From: an uncultured Pseudoflavonifractor sp.
GTDB lineage: Bacteria; Bacillota_A; Clostridia; Oscillospirales; Oscillospiraceae
DNA: 14,993 bases
Assembly (NCBI GenBank): GCA_947575475.1
Contig: CANPNN010000019.1
Coordinates: forward strand, 1 to 14,993
Direction: 5' to 3'
The translations under genes and the position numbers were made by a program. Within the stretch, counting starts at the first letter, position 1. Every line of letters starts with the position of its first letter. Positions 6,272 to 13,873 of the stretch are shown here, piece by piece. Below the pieces are notes generated by a model. That model did no database searches and was not told the DNA's origin. It worked only from the letters and a program-made list of their open reading frames with translations.

Positions 6272-7383
6272 AGTAGGTCCTTCAATGTCTGATAGATCTT
6301 TTCATTGGCGTCAGGAATCGCCAGTTCCGATAGCTTTCGGGACATCTCCACCCGTCTCTCCGGATCCTGAAGCAGGGCAAACGCCGTCTCGTAGAGCGTT
6401 TCCCCTGAGCACTTCTTCTCCGGCAGCAGCACTGCTCCCCCCGCATTGGCCAGGATCCGGGCGTTCTTCGTCTGATGGTCGGCAGTCACGTTGGGAGAAG
6501 GCACCAATACCGAAGGCTTGGCGATAGCCGCCAGCTCGGAAACCGTGGAGGCCCCTGCGCGGCACAGCACCAGATCTGCCGCCGCCATCACCAAAGGCAT
6601 ATCATAGATATATTCCCGCACCTCTACTCCCGGGCGGCACTCCCCGGTATTCCCCGCAGCCGTCAGGGTCTTGGTCATGGCGGCGAAATCCCGCCCCGCT
6701 CCATGAATGTGGCGGAAGGGAAATCCCGCCTCTCTCTCCAGCCCAATAAAGTCCGTCATATACCCATTCATCAGCTCCGCCCCCAGACTCCCCCAATAGG
6801 AGAGCAAAAGGGGCCTGTCGTCCGTAATGCCCAGCTCCTTCCGGGCCTCGGCCCTGGTGCGGCGGAAAAAATCTCCCCGGACAGGAGTTCCGGTCACCAC
6901 CACCTTATCCGGATCGTCGTAGTGCTCCCGACTCTCGGCGAAGCCCACCATCACCACGCTGGCAACTTTAGAAAGAGCCTTGGTGGTTAGACCGGGGACC
7001 GCATTGGACTCATGGACAGCAGTGGGGATCCCCTGCCTGGCGGCGGCCTTCACCACCGGATAGCTGGCATACCCCCCCGTTCCTACCACCAAATCAGGCT
7101 TAAAATCATCCAAAATCGCTTTCGCCTGTCGGTCAGACCGGACCATATTCACCACTGTCCCCACATTATGGCCTATGGCGGCAGGAGAGAGGGAGCGGCG
7201 GAAATTGGTGATGGTCACCGTCTTCAATTCAAACCCCTCCTTGGGCACCAGCCGGGTCTCCATCCCCCCGTCGGCTCCCACGAAAAGGATCTGCGCGCCT
7301 TCCCTCTCCCGGAACATCCGAGCCAGGGCCACGGCGGGGTTGATATGGCCCGCGGTACCGCCGCAGGTAAATAGAACGTTCAT
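6265..7383 (-). CDS. murG: Lipid II synthase MurG (GlcNAc transferase)
   Basis: MurG is a GT-B glycosyltransferase on the inner membrane face that adds GlcNAc from UDP-GlcNAc to lipid I, giving lipid II. The 372-residue product is of normal length. N-domain motifs: GGTAGHINPA (8-17, G loop 1), GTGGYASYP (101-109) and HESNAVPG (124-131). C-domain motifs: CRAGASTVSEL (274-284) with the donor-binding Glu, and DHQTKNA (302-308). The usual third glycine loop GGSQGAR is here YWGSLGAE (196-203), a noticeable change at the nucleotide-sugar diphosphate site. The ATG at 7383 has only a weak ribosome site (GGTGGTG); the protein begins as expected for MurG, so the start is accepted. It follows ftsW after a 121-bp gap filled by short AT-rich repeats and precedes murA by 108 bp. 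Confidence 0.96.
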   Translation of the reverse strand: MNVLFTCGGTAGHINPAVALARMFREREGAQILFVGADGGMETRLVPKEGFELKTVTITNFRRSLSPAAIGHNVGTVVNMVRSDRQAKAILDDFKPDLVVGTGGYASYPVVKAAARQGIPTAVHESNAVPGLTTKALSKVASVVMVGFAESREHYDDPDKVVVTGTPVRGDFFRRTRAEARKELGITDDRPLLLSYWGSLGAELMNGYMTDFIGLEREAGFPFRHIHGAGRDFAAMTKTLTAAGNTGECRPGVEVREYIYDMPLVMAAADLVLCRAGASTVSELAAIAKPSVLVPSPNVTADHQTKNARILANAGGAVLLPEKKCSGETLYETAFALLQDPERRVEMSRKLSELAIPDANEKIYQTLKDLLK

Positions 7384-7402
7384 CTATAAACACCACCAGT
7401 GA

Positions 7403-7430
7403 AGTTAAAAGTTAAAAGTTAAAAGTTAAA
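7403..7430. repeat. Four tandem AGTTAAA heptamers between ftsW and murG
   Basis: AGTTAAA is repeated four times without error (TTTAACT on the gene strand). The repeat sits in the murG leader, about 20 bases before its ATG, and passes directly into one arm of an inverted repeat. Confidence 0.9.
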
Positions 7431-7496
7431 AATGAAAAAGCCAAGAACTGTTCTGCAAAAGCGAATTCTATCTTCCTTTCGCGCCTTTTCATTTTT
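7428..7496. repeat. Imperfect inverted repeat joined to the heptamer tract
   Basis: AAAAATGAAAA (7428-7438) is matched by TTTTCATTTTT (7486-7496), with partial pairing continuing inward (AGCC against GCC) and about 45 bases between. An 11-bp palindrome AGAACTGTTCT lies inside at 7444-7454. The whole resembles a small non-coding intergenic element; no transposase or target duplication is visible. Confidence 0.5.
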
Positions 7497-7504
7497 CACT
7501 TTCC

Positions 7505-8716
7505 TTATCCCTGTTTTGGCGCCGGAATCTGTCTTGAAACGCCCAGAACGATGCCCATCTCTATAAGCTGTATCATCAGCGCCGTACCTCCGTAACTGAA
7601 GAAGGGCAAGGAAACCCCTGTGGTAGGCAGGAAGTTGGTGACCACGGAAATGTTCAAAAACACCTGTACCGCCATTAAGGTTGTGATCCCTACCACCAGC
7701 AGAGAGCCAAACCGGTCCCTGGCGTGAAGGGCGATCCAGTAACCCCGGAGGATCAAAAGCACAAACAGGATCAGGATAAGCCCCGCTCCGATAAGCCCCA
7801 GTTCCTCACAGGCGATAGAAAAGATAAAATCATTTTCCGCCTCTGGCAGAAAGCCCTGCTTCTGCCTGCCCTGGCCAAAACCTACGCCAAAAAGCCCTCC
7901 CGAACCGATGGCATACAGAGACTGGATGATCTGGTAGCCCCCGTCCCTCGGGTAGGACCAAGGGTCCCGCCACAGGTTGATCCGCTTACTCATGTAATCG
8001 GTGGTGGTGACGATCAGCGTCAGCAGCCCCACCACTGTAGTGCCTCCCAAGGCAAACCACCGCAGTTTTACACCGCCGGCAAAAAGAATGGCCGCGGCGG
8101 GGATCAGGATCAGGATAGTCCCGGACATGTGGGGCTCAAAATACATCAGCACTATGATGGCAAGCAGGATGGCCCCATAGGGCACCAGCTCCATGAATCC
8201 CCACTCATCCAAAGCATGAAAGATGACCCCCGCCGGCTTACTGGTGTCATATATTTTTTTCTTCTCCGTATTTCGCTTGCTCATCCGGGCGGAAAAATAG
8301 AGGATAACGCCCAATTTCGCCACCTCAGAGGGTTGGAAGGCGCCTATACCCGGCATTTTGAGCCACCGCTTCACGCCGTCGCTGCGGACGGTATGGAAGC
8401 CAGGGATCAGCACCAGCACCAGCAGCAGAAAAGCAAGGCCCAACACCAGCACCGACCCCCAGCGATACCACTGATAGTTGACCTTGGAGGCAATATACAT
8501 CAGCACAAAACCCACCCCGGCAAAAATCGCCTGCCGGAGAAAGTAGTGGATCGCTCCGTCGCCGTGACCCTCGCTCATGGCGGTAGCATAGGAAGCGGAG
8601 AGGACCATGATGACCCCGATCCCGGTCAGAAGCACCACCAGCATCAGGAAGGGAAGGTCCATAGGCCCCCGGACCAGCTGCTGCTCCATAGTCAGGTCAC
8701 GCTTCAGTTTTGGCAC
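7505..8716 (-). CDS. ftsW: SEDS-family septal glycosyltransferase FtsW
   Basis: FtsW polymerises lipid II into glycan strands with its cognate class B PBP at the septum. The product has about ten hydrophobic segments and SEDS marks: KRWLKMPGIGAFQPSEVAKLG early in the protein, YQIIQSLYAIGSGGLFGVGFGQG, PEAENDFIFSIACEELG with the catalytic Asp, and FLPTTGVSLPFFSYGGT before the last helix. Position inside the dcw cluster, between mraY and murG, favours FtsW (or its sporulation relative SpoVE) over RodA. The start is uncertain. An ATG at 8740, six bases after the mraY stop, has GGGGAG about 12 bases away; a GTG at 8716 has GGGGAGG eight bases upstream and is preferred here. The two choices differ by only eight residues of basic cytoplasmic tail. 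The usual murD between mraY and ftsW is absent. Confidence 0.95.
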   Translation of the reverse strand: MPKLKRDLTMEQQLVRGPMDLPFLMLVVLLTGIGVIMVLSASYATAMSEGHGDGAIHYFLRQAIFAGVGFVLMYIASKVNYQWYRWGSVLVLGLAFLLLVLVLIPGFHTVRSDGVKRWLKMPGIGAFQPSEVAKLGVILYFSARMSKRNTEKKKIYDTSKPAGVIFHALDEWGFMELVPYGAILLAIIVLMYFEPHMSGTILILIPAAAILFAGGVKLRWFALGGTTVVGLLTLIVTTTDYMSKRINLWRDPWSYPRDGGYQIIQSLYAIGSGGLFGVGFGQGRQKQGFLPEAENDFIFSIACEELGLIGAGLILILFVLLILRGYWIALHARDRFGSLLVVGITTLMAVQVFLNISVVTNFLPTTGVSLPFFSYGGTALMIQLIEMGIVLGVSRQIPAPKQG

Positions 8717-8746
8717 CACCTTCACCTCCCCGCTCCACATCCAAAT

Positions 8747-9781
8747 TTAATATCTCCCCATGACCCCCAGATATCCCGCCACACAGAAGACTGCGGAGAC
8801 AAAGGAAAACACTGCCACCACCTTCTTTTCCTTCCACCCGCACATCTCAAAATGGTGGTGAAGGGGGGCCATCTTAAAGATCCGCTTGCCATGCGTCAGC
8901 TTGAAATAGGTGACCTGGATAATATCGGACATAGTTTCGGCTATATAAACGATCCCCACCAAAACCAGAATAAGAGGCATATCGGTGGCAAAGGCCAACC
9001 CGCAGACTGCCCCCCCTAAAAACAGAGAACCCGTATCCCCCATAAATACCTTGGCAGGATAGTGGTTATAGACCAAAAAGCCCAGCAGCCCCCCCAGCAG
9101 GGCGGCAGAAAAGACCGTCAACTCACTCTGACTCCACAGGGCGGTAACGGCAGTAAAAAATATCGCCACCGGCACCGTCACCGAAGAGGAAAGCCCATCC
9201 ACCCCGTCGGTGATATTGACTGCGTTGACACAACCTACCATGACAAAGGCGGCAAAGGCCATATATACCGACCAGGGCAGGGGAATATAGGTCCTGGTAA
9301 AAGGGATATAGAGGTTGGGCCGCAGATATCCCTCATACCGCAGCAAAACCGTCATAAGGATGGCGGCGGAGAGCTGCAGCAGGAACTTCCATCCGGCAGT
9401 GAGCCCTGTATTCTGATGGTGGACCACCTTCATATAATCGTCAATAAAACCGATGATCCCAAACACCAGAGCAAAGAGGAACACATATAAGCCTCCCAGA
9501 CTCCTGTCCTCCCCCAAAAAGCCTGCACCCCCGCCGGAGGTCCAGTTTACCGCAGTATGCCAGACCACTATCCCACCGATGGCAAGGATGAACATAAGTC
9601 CTCCCATGGTGGGGGTCCCCTGCTTGGACATATGCCAGGTAGGGCCGATCTCCTTGATGGACTGGCCTGCCTTCAGCCGCCGCAGCAGGGGCAGCAGCAG
9701 CCGTCCCAGCAGCACGGTGACCGCAAAGCTCACCGCCGTAATAATAAGGATACCCTGAATGGTAGAATTGACGCTTCCCAT
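8747..9781 (-). CDS. mraY: Phospho-N-acetylmuramoyl-pentapeptide transferase MraY
   Basis: MraY is an integral membrane enzyme that moves phospho-MurNAc-pentapeptide from UDP to undecaprenyl phosphate, forming lipid I. The 344-residue product has about ten transmembrane segments and the family motifs: GTPTMGG near 55-61, the DDY aspartates at about 114-116, NITDGVDGL at about 189-197, FMGDTGS at about 246-252 and PLHHHFE at about 307-313. The ATG at 9781 is chosen because GGAGG lies eight bases upstream; an in-frame ATG 17 codons earlier lacks a ribosome site and would lie at the predicted transcription start. A promoter and a palindrome occupy the 63-bp gap from murE. Its stop is only six bases from the longer candidate start of ftsW, so the two are probably co-translated. 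Confidence 0.97.
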   Translation of the reverse strand: MGSVNSTIQGILIITAVSFAVTVLLGRLLLPLLRRLKAGQSIKEIGPTWHMSKQGTPTMGGLMFILAIGGIVVWHTAVNWTSGGGAGFLGEDRSLGGLYVFLFALVFGIIGFIDDYMKVVHHQNTGLTAGWKFLLQLSAAILMTVLLRYEGYLRPNLYIPFTRTYIPLPWSVYMAFAAFVMVGCVNAVNITDGVDGLSSSVTVPVAIFFTAVTALWSQSELTVFSAALLGGLLGFLVYNHYPAKVFMGDTGSLFLGGAVCGLAFATDMPLILVLVGIVYIAETMSDIIQVTYFKLTHGKRIFKMAPLHHHFEMCGWKEKKVVAVFSFVSAVFCVAGYLGVMGRY

Positions 9782-9809
9782 GGTTTGGTCCTCCAGCTCT
9801 TTCGTCTTA

Positions 9810-9826
9810 AAAATTTCCGAAATTTT
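9810..9826. promoter_or_regulatory. Operator-like palindrome downstream of the mraY promoter
   Basis: AAAATTTC and GAAATTTT form a perfect 8+1+8 palindrome. It lies about 6 to 22 bases downstream of the predicted start site of the mraY promoter and before the ribosome site, a place where a bound dimer could block transcription. The regulator is unknown. Confidence 0.4.
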
Positions 9827-9838
9827 GCACAATTTGGT

Positions 9839-9867
9839 ATTGTATCATACCGGACCGGGCTGCGCAA
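9839..9867 (-). promoter_or_regulatory. Promoter candidate for mraY and downstream genes
   Basis: On the minus strand TTGCGC (9862-9867) and TACAAT (9839-9844) are separated by 17 bases, with an extended -10 TGA immediately before TACAAT. The -35 lies in the murE coding end and the TGA is also the murE stop codon. Start predicted near 9832. Confidence 0.55.
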
Positions 9868-11272
9868 CTATTTCCCGTTCGTCCAGACGCTGTTTTTCCC
9901 CGTTCACTTCCTGATCGGTCTCATGGCCTTTTCCTGCCAGCAGCAGAGTATCCCCCTCTTTCATCAGGGACAGCCCCAACCGGATGGCCCGGACCCGGTC
10001 TGGTTCCACGATCTTCACCTTGTCAAACTTCACCATACCCTGAAGGATATCCTCGATAATGGCCTCAGGCGGCTCGCTGCGCGGATTGTCAGAGGTGACA
10101 ATGCACACATCTGCCAGATCGGCGGCGATGGCTCCCATTATGGCCCGTTTGCTCCTGTCCCGGTCCCCTCCGCAGCCAAACAGGCAGATAAGCCGTCCGT
10201 CCGTAAAATCCCGCAGGGATGTCAGAGCCTTCTCCAGCGCATCGGGGGTATGGGCATAGTCAATAATGACCGTCCCCGGGCCGGAGCGGGGGACCACCTC
10301 CATCCGTCCCTTCACGCCAGGGGCATGACCCAGCGCGGCTGCCGCCTTTTCCAGCGGAAGTCCCAAAGCCTTGGCACAGCCAAGGGCACATAGGCCGTTA
10401 TAGAGGGTAAAGCCCCCGGGGATCCCCAGGCTCACATGGGCCAACTCTTCCCGGGCCACGGCCTCAAACTCGATACGTCCGGGAGAGAGGCGAAGGTTTT
10501 TCGCCGTCAGGTCCGCTCCATCCCGGCTCTCGGAATAGGACAGCTTTTCTCCCGGTACCGTCTCCCAATAGTATCGCCCCGCCTCATCGTCCAGATTCAG
10601 CACCGCGGTATCACATTGGGTAAAAAGCCGTCCCTTGGCCCGCCTGTACTCCTCCATAGTCTTATGGAAGTCCAGATGGTCCTGGGTCAGATTGGTAAAG
10701 GCTCCCACCGCAAAGCGGATCCCATCTACCCGGTGCATACACAGGGCATGAGAGGACACCTCCATCACCACATGGCTGCATCCCGCGTCTGCCATTTTCC
10801 GCAGCCAGCGCTGAAGGTCCCAGCTTTCCGGGGTAGTGCGTTGAGCGGGAAAGCGCTCCTCCCCGATCCGCACCTCATTGGTGCCGATCAGCCCCGCAGG
10901 GCTTCCCAAAACCTCCTGGAGCATCCCCCACAGCAGGGTGGTGGTAGTGGTCTTTCCATTGGTCCCAGTGACCCCTATCACCGCCAGCTCTTTGGCCGGA
11001 TGTCCAAACCAGTTGGCCGAGAGGGCGGCCAGGGCCGCCCGGCTGTCGGGGACAAGGAGCACGTCCTCCCCCTCCTCCGCCACCACGGCGGCAGCCCCGC
11101 AGGCCTTGGCTTCCTCTATATACCGGTGTCCGTCCGTCTTATACCCGCGCAGGGCCACATAAACTTCACCGGGCTTCATGGTCCTGGTGTCATAGGAGAT
11201 CCCTTCCACTTCCAGTTCCTGCGGTACCTGACCTTCAAAGCCCGTACCCTCCAACAATTCGTTCAGACGCAT
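9845..11272 (-). CDS. murE: UDP-MurNAc-tripeptide synthetase MurE, meso-diaminopimelate type
   Basis: MurE adds the third amino acid to UDP-MurNAc-L-Ala-D-Glu in the cytoplasm, using ATP. The 475-residue product has the three Mur ligase domains: an N-terminal UDP-binding domain with SYDTR (26-30), a central ATPase domain with the P-loop VTGTNGKTTT (101-110), TTPES and VMEVSSHAL motifs and the RRAKGRLF segment holding the lysine expected to be carbamylated, and a C-terminal domain with DYAHTPDALEKAL, FGCGGDRDRSKR and DNPRSE (395-400). DNPRxE is the motif linked to meso-diaminopimelate, so this bacterium probably has mDAP cross-bridges. The start has GGTGAGGT just upstream. It follows the PBP gene after 62 bp and is followed directly by mraY; the usual murF between them is missing. 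Confidence 0.97.
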   Translation of the reverse strand: MRLNELLEGTGFEGQVPQELEVEGISYDTRTMKPGEVYVALRGYKTDGHRYIEEAKACGAAAVVAEEGEDVLLVPDSRAALAALSANWFGHPAKELAVIGVTGTNGKTTTTTLLWGMLQEVLGSPAGLIGTNEVRIGEERFPAQRTTPESWDLQRWLRKMADAGCSHVVMEVSSHALCMHRVDGIRFAVGAFTNLTQDHLDFHKTMEEYRRAKGRLFTQCDTAVLNLDDEAGRYYWETVPGEKLSYSESRDGADLTAKNLRLSPGRIEFEAVAREELAHVSLGIPGGFTLYNGLCALGCAKALGLPLEKAAAALGHAPGVKGRMEVVPRSGPGTVIIDYAHTPDALEKALTSLRDFTDGRLICLFGCGGDRDRSKRAIMGAIAADLADVCIVTSDNPRSEPPEAIIEDILQGMVKFDKVKIVEPDRVRAIRLGLSLMKEGDTLLLAGKGHETDQEVNGEKQRLDEREIVAQPGPV

Positions 11273-11334
11273 ACGAACACCTCACCCTAACTCAGAATGG
11301 ATGGGGTCTGTCTCTCTTCCTCCCTTACCTGTCT

Positions 11335-13752
11335 TTAGTCTATCATGGTATTGTCCGAGAACACGCATTCCACCACCGTACCCCGCTCCACCATCGTTCC
11401 CGGTGAAAGCTCCTGACCGGCCACAGTGGCCCCAGCGGACATATAGCTGCTGGAACCGCTCACCTTCAGGTAGAGTCCGCTCTGAGCCAGCAATTCCTGG
11501 GCCTGGACGGCGGTCCTGCCCCGGGCGTCGGGGACCATCACCAGATCGGTCGGCTTCTCCTGGCCCAGGTATAGGATGATCTCGCTGCCGCTGGGGATCA
11601 CCGCTCCTCCGCTGGGGATCTGGGCCGTGACGGTCTCCCCCTCCCCCACAGTGCGGACGGTAAAGCCCATGTTCCGGGCCGCCTCCGCTCCGATCTGGGC
11701 CGTCTGGCCCACCACTTTGGGCACGGTCACGTCGATCTTGGCCCGTTCCGCCTCGGTGTAAGTCTTTTCCAGACCCATATGGTCCAGAATATCCTCCAAT
11801 AGTTCCCCCGCCATAACGGCCGCCATATTACCGCCGGAGATGTAATAATCCCGTTGGGTGGTGTGGCCCCCATGAACGGCGGGCTTGGGCGCGTCGTAGG
11901 CCAGCAGCACCACGATCTGGGGATCGTCTGCAGGGGCAAAGCCCAGGAAGGACACGATGGTCCGATCCTCTCCCCGGCGGCTTTCCACCGTCTCAGAGGA
12001 ACCGGTCTTGCCGCCGATCCGGTAACCGGGGACATAAGCCCGCTTTCCCGTACCGCCGTTGACCACTCCTTCCAGGATGGTCCGGCAGCGCTCGGAGGTC
12101 TCCTCGCTGACCACCTGCCGCACCTCGGTAGGTTCTGTCTGCTGCAAGACCGTACCATCGGGGGCGGTGATGGACTGCATTACATAAGGCTGCATCAGAT
12201 GTCCCCCGTTGATCACCGCTGAAGCGGCAGTGATCAACTGGATGGGGGTAGCCTGAAAACCCTGTCCAAAGGAGGCTGTAGCCAGATAGGTATTCTGCTG
12301 GGTGCTGGGCGCGGTAAATTTCTCCCGGTCCCAGACGATACTCTTGCCCTCTCCCTGCATATCGATACCCGTCTGCTCCAAGAAGCCAAAGTCCTCCAGA
12401 TAGTCGTAGAACTTTTCCGCCCCCAGGGCCTGACCGATCATCATAAAGGCCGGGTTGCAGGAGTTGGCCACCGCAGTGGCCAGATCCTGGCTGCCGTGGC
12501 CAGGAGCCTTTTTGGAACAGCTGATCGCATCATTTCCCACCTTATAATAGCCGGGGCAGTAATAGGTAGAGTTTTCATTGATGACCCCTTCCTCCAGCGC
12601 CGCCGCCAGCACCATGGATTTGAAAGTGGACCCCGGCTCGTAGGAGTCGTTCATGGCCTTGTTTCTCCAATGCTGGTTCTGCACCTTCTCTAAAGCGGCC
12701 TTGTAAGCCTCCTCCGTGGCGGCTGGGTCAGCCTTCACTGTCTCCAGATACTCATTCAGCACCGGGTCTGTCACAGTCCAGGGGTCGTTCAGATTGTAAT
12801 CCGGAGAGTTGGCCCAGGCCTTGATGGCCCCCGTCTTGGGGTCCATGGCAATGACAAAGCCTCCGTTCTGCACATCGAACATCTCCACCCCCTTCTCCAG
12901 GATCCGCTCACAGTAATACTGGATGGTGGCGTCCACCGTCAGGTGGATGGTATTGCCGTCGGAGGCGTCATAGTAATCCTGGAAAGAGTATTTCATCTCC
13001 TTGCCTGAAGCGTCCTTGGCAGTGACCACCCGTCCCATCTCTCCCGCCAATGTCTCCTCGTAGAGGGCCTCCATACCATAGGCGCCCCGGTTGTCGTTTT
13101 TCCAGTTCACCCAACCGATGAGCTGGGCGCCCAGGGAACCGTAAGGATAGTATCGCTTGGTGGTGGGAACCAAAAAGATGCTGTTGGAGAGATGCTTCTC
13201 TTTGATCAGGTTGCGTACCTCGTCCGATACCTCCAGCTCCACCCGGCTGGCGGCTACCTCATAATAGCTGTTTTTCTCCAGCTTTTTCAGCACCGCCTCC
13301 GGGTCAAGGCCCAGGATGGCGGAGAGGGCCGCGGCCACATCGTCGACCTCGGGCCGGGGATAGTACCCCTTCTTCTCGGTGAGCACCCGCCCGCTGGCGT
13401 CGGTATATTTGTCATCCCAGCGCTTTTGGAGCGCTTCAAAATCTTTGGGGGAAAGGATCACATCATAGACCGTGGCGGACATGGCCAGCACACTGCCGTT
13501 GCAATCCAGGATCTCCCCCCGGTTAGCCGAGACGGCGTTATCCATGGTCTGCTGGTCAATGGCCCGTTGCTGATACAGGGCGTGGTCCCGGATCTGAATG
13601 GTGTATAGCCTGAAAAACAGCGGCAGAAAGGTGATCAGTCCAAACAGGAGCATCAGGAAGATCGTCCGGCGGAGGATGACTCGGTTGGCCTTCCGGTCCG
13701 GCGGATTCCAGTAGGACTCGGACCGGCCCCCTTCTCTATTGGGATTCCCCAC
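11335..13752 (-). CDS. PASTA-domain class B penicillin-binding protein (SpoVD/FtsI type transpeptidase)
   Basis: A class B PBP crosslinks peptidoglycan with its SEDS partner, here probably FtsW. The 805-residue product has a short cytoplasmic tail, one transmembrane helix (about 30-50), a dimerisation/pedestal region (RGEILDCNG and following), and a transpeptidase domain with the three active-site motifs STFK (Ser375-Lys378), SCN (431-433) and KTG (582-584). Two C-terminal PASTA domains follow (about 675-732 and 738-800), an arrangement found in SpoVD and in some vegetative FtsI/PBP2x proteins. Only one such gene is present, so whether it serves septation, spore cortex or both is undecided. 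The GTG at 13752 is preferred because AAAGGGGG precedes it by seven bases; ATG 13770 and GTG 13773 lie directly after a strong hairpin and have no ribosome site. It follows the ftsL-like gene after about 120 bp containing two hairpins. Confidence 0.94.
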   Translation of the reverse strand: MGNPNREGGRSESYWNPPDRKANRVILRRTIFLMLLFGLITFLPLFFRLYTIQIRDHALYQQRAIDQQTMDNAVSANRGEILDCNGSVLAMSATVYDVILSPKDFEALQKRWDDKYTDASGRVLTEKKGYYPRPEVDDVAAALSAILGLDPEAVLKKLEKNSYYEVAASRVELEVSDEVRNLIKEKHLSNSIFLVPTTKRYYPYGSLGAQLIGWVNWKNDNRGAYGMEALYEETLAGEMGRVVTAKDASGKEMKYSFQDYYDASDGNTIHLTVDATIQYYCERILEKGVEMFDVQNGGFVIAMDPKTGAIKAWANSPDYNLNDPWTVTDPVLNEYLETVKADPAATEEAYKAALEKVQNQHWRNKAMNDSYEPGSTFKSMVLAAALEEGVINENSTYYCPGYYKVGNDAISCSKKAPGHGSQDLATAVANSCNPAFMMIGQALGAEKFYDYLEDFGFLEQTGIDMQGEGKSIVWDREKFTAPSTQQNTYLATASFGQGFQATPIQLITAASAVINGGHLMQPYVMQSITAPDGTVLQQTEPTEVRQVVSEETSERCRTILEGVVNGGTGKRAYVPGYRIGGKTGSSETVESRRGEDRTIVSFLGFAPADDPQIVVLLAYDAPKPAVHGGHTTQRDYYISGGNMAAVMAGELLEDILDHMGLEKTYTEAERAKIDVTVPKVVGQTAQIGAEAARNMGFTVRTVGEGETVTAQIPSGGAVIPSGSEIILYLGQEKPTDLVMVPDARGRTAVQAQELLAQSGLYLKVSGSSSYMSAGATVAGQELSPGTMVERGTVVECVFSDNTMID

Positions 13753-13777
13753 GGTTTTTCCCCCTTTCATCACGCAA

Positions 13778-13804
13778 GGGCGTAAGAAACCTATTCTTAC
13801 GCCC
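13778..13804. repeat. Perfect hairpin just before the PBP gene
   Basis: GGGCGTAAGAA (13778-13788) pairs perfectly with TTCTTACGCCC (13794-13804) around a five-base loop. On the gene strand no T-run follows, so it is not a terminator there; on the plus strand it is followed by TCTCTCTTTTT, a weak tail. It lies about 25 bases before the preferred PBP start and could protect or process the mRNA between ftsL and the PBP gene. Confidence 0.6.
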
Positions 13805-13815
13805 TCTCTCTTTTT

Positions 13816-13831
13816 GACTGCCGCAGCAGTC
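13816..13831. repeat. Second small hairpin in the ftsL-PBP gap
   Basis: GACTGC and GCAGTC form a six-base stem with a CGCA loop (TGCG on the gene strand). It stands 11 bases from the larger hairpin, on the ftsL side. The plus strand continues TATTTTCTCTTT, and the gene strand continues AAAAAGAGAG. Confidence 0.45.
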
Positions 13832-13873
13832 TATTTTCTCTTTGGTGTTCTCAAAAACATATGCCAGAGTGGT

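Noticed and set aside
7403..7430. Possible CRISPR array
   Set aside because: The repeat is seven bases long with no spacers; it is a simple tandem repeat.
7724..9019. Plus-strand 431-residue frame opposite ftsW and mraY, rich in His and Gln
   Set aside because: It is the antisense of hydrophobic membrane-protein codons (CTG, ATG and GTG read in reverse give Gln and His), with no domain or ribosome site.
10436..11290. Plus-strand frame of 284 residues opposite murE
   Set aside because: It is fully antisense to a MurE frame with all ligase motifs intact and has no independent support.
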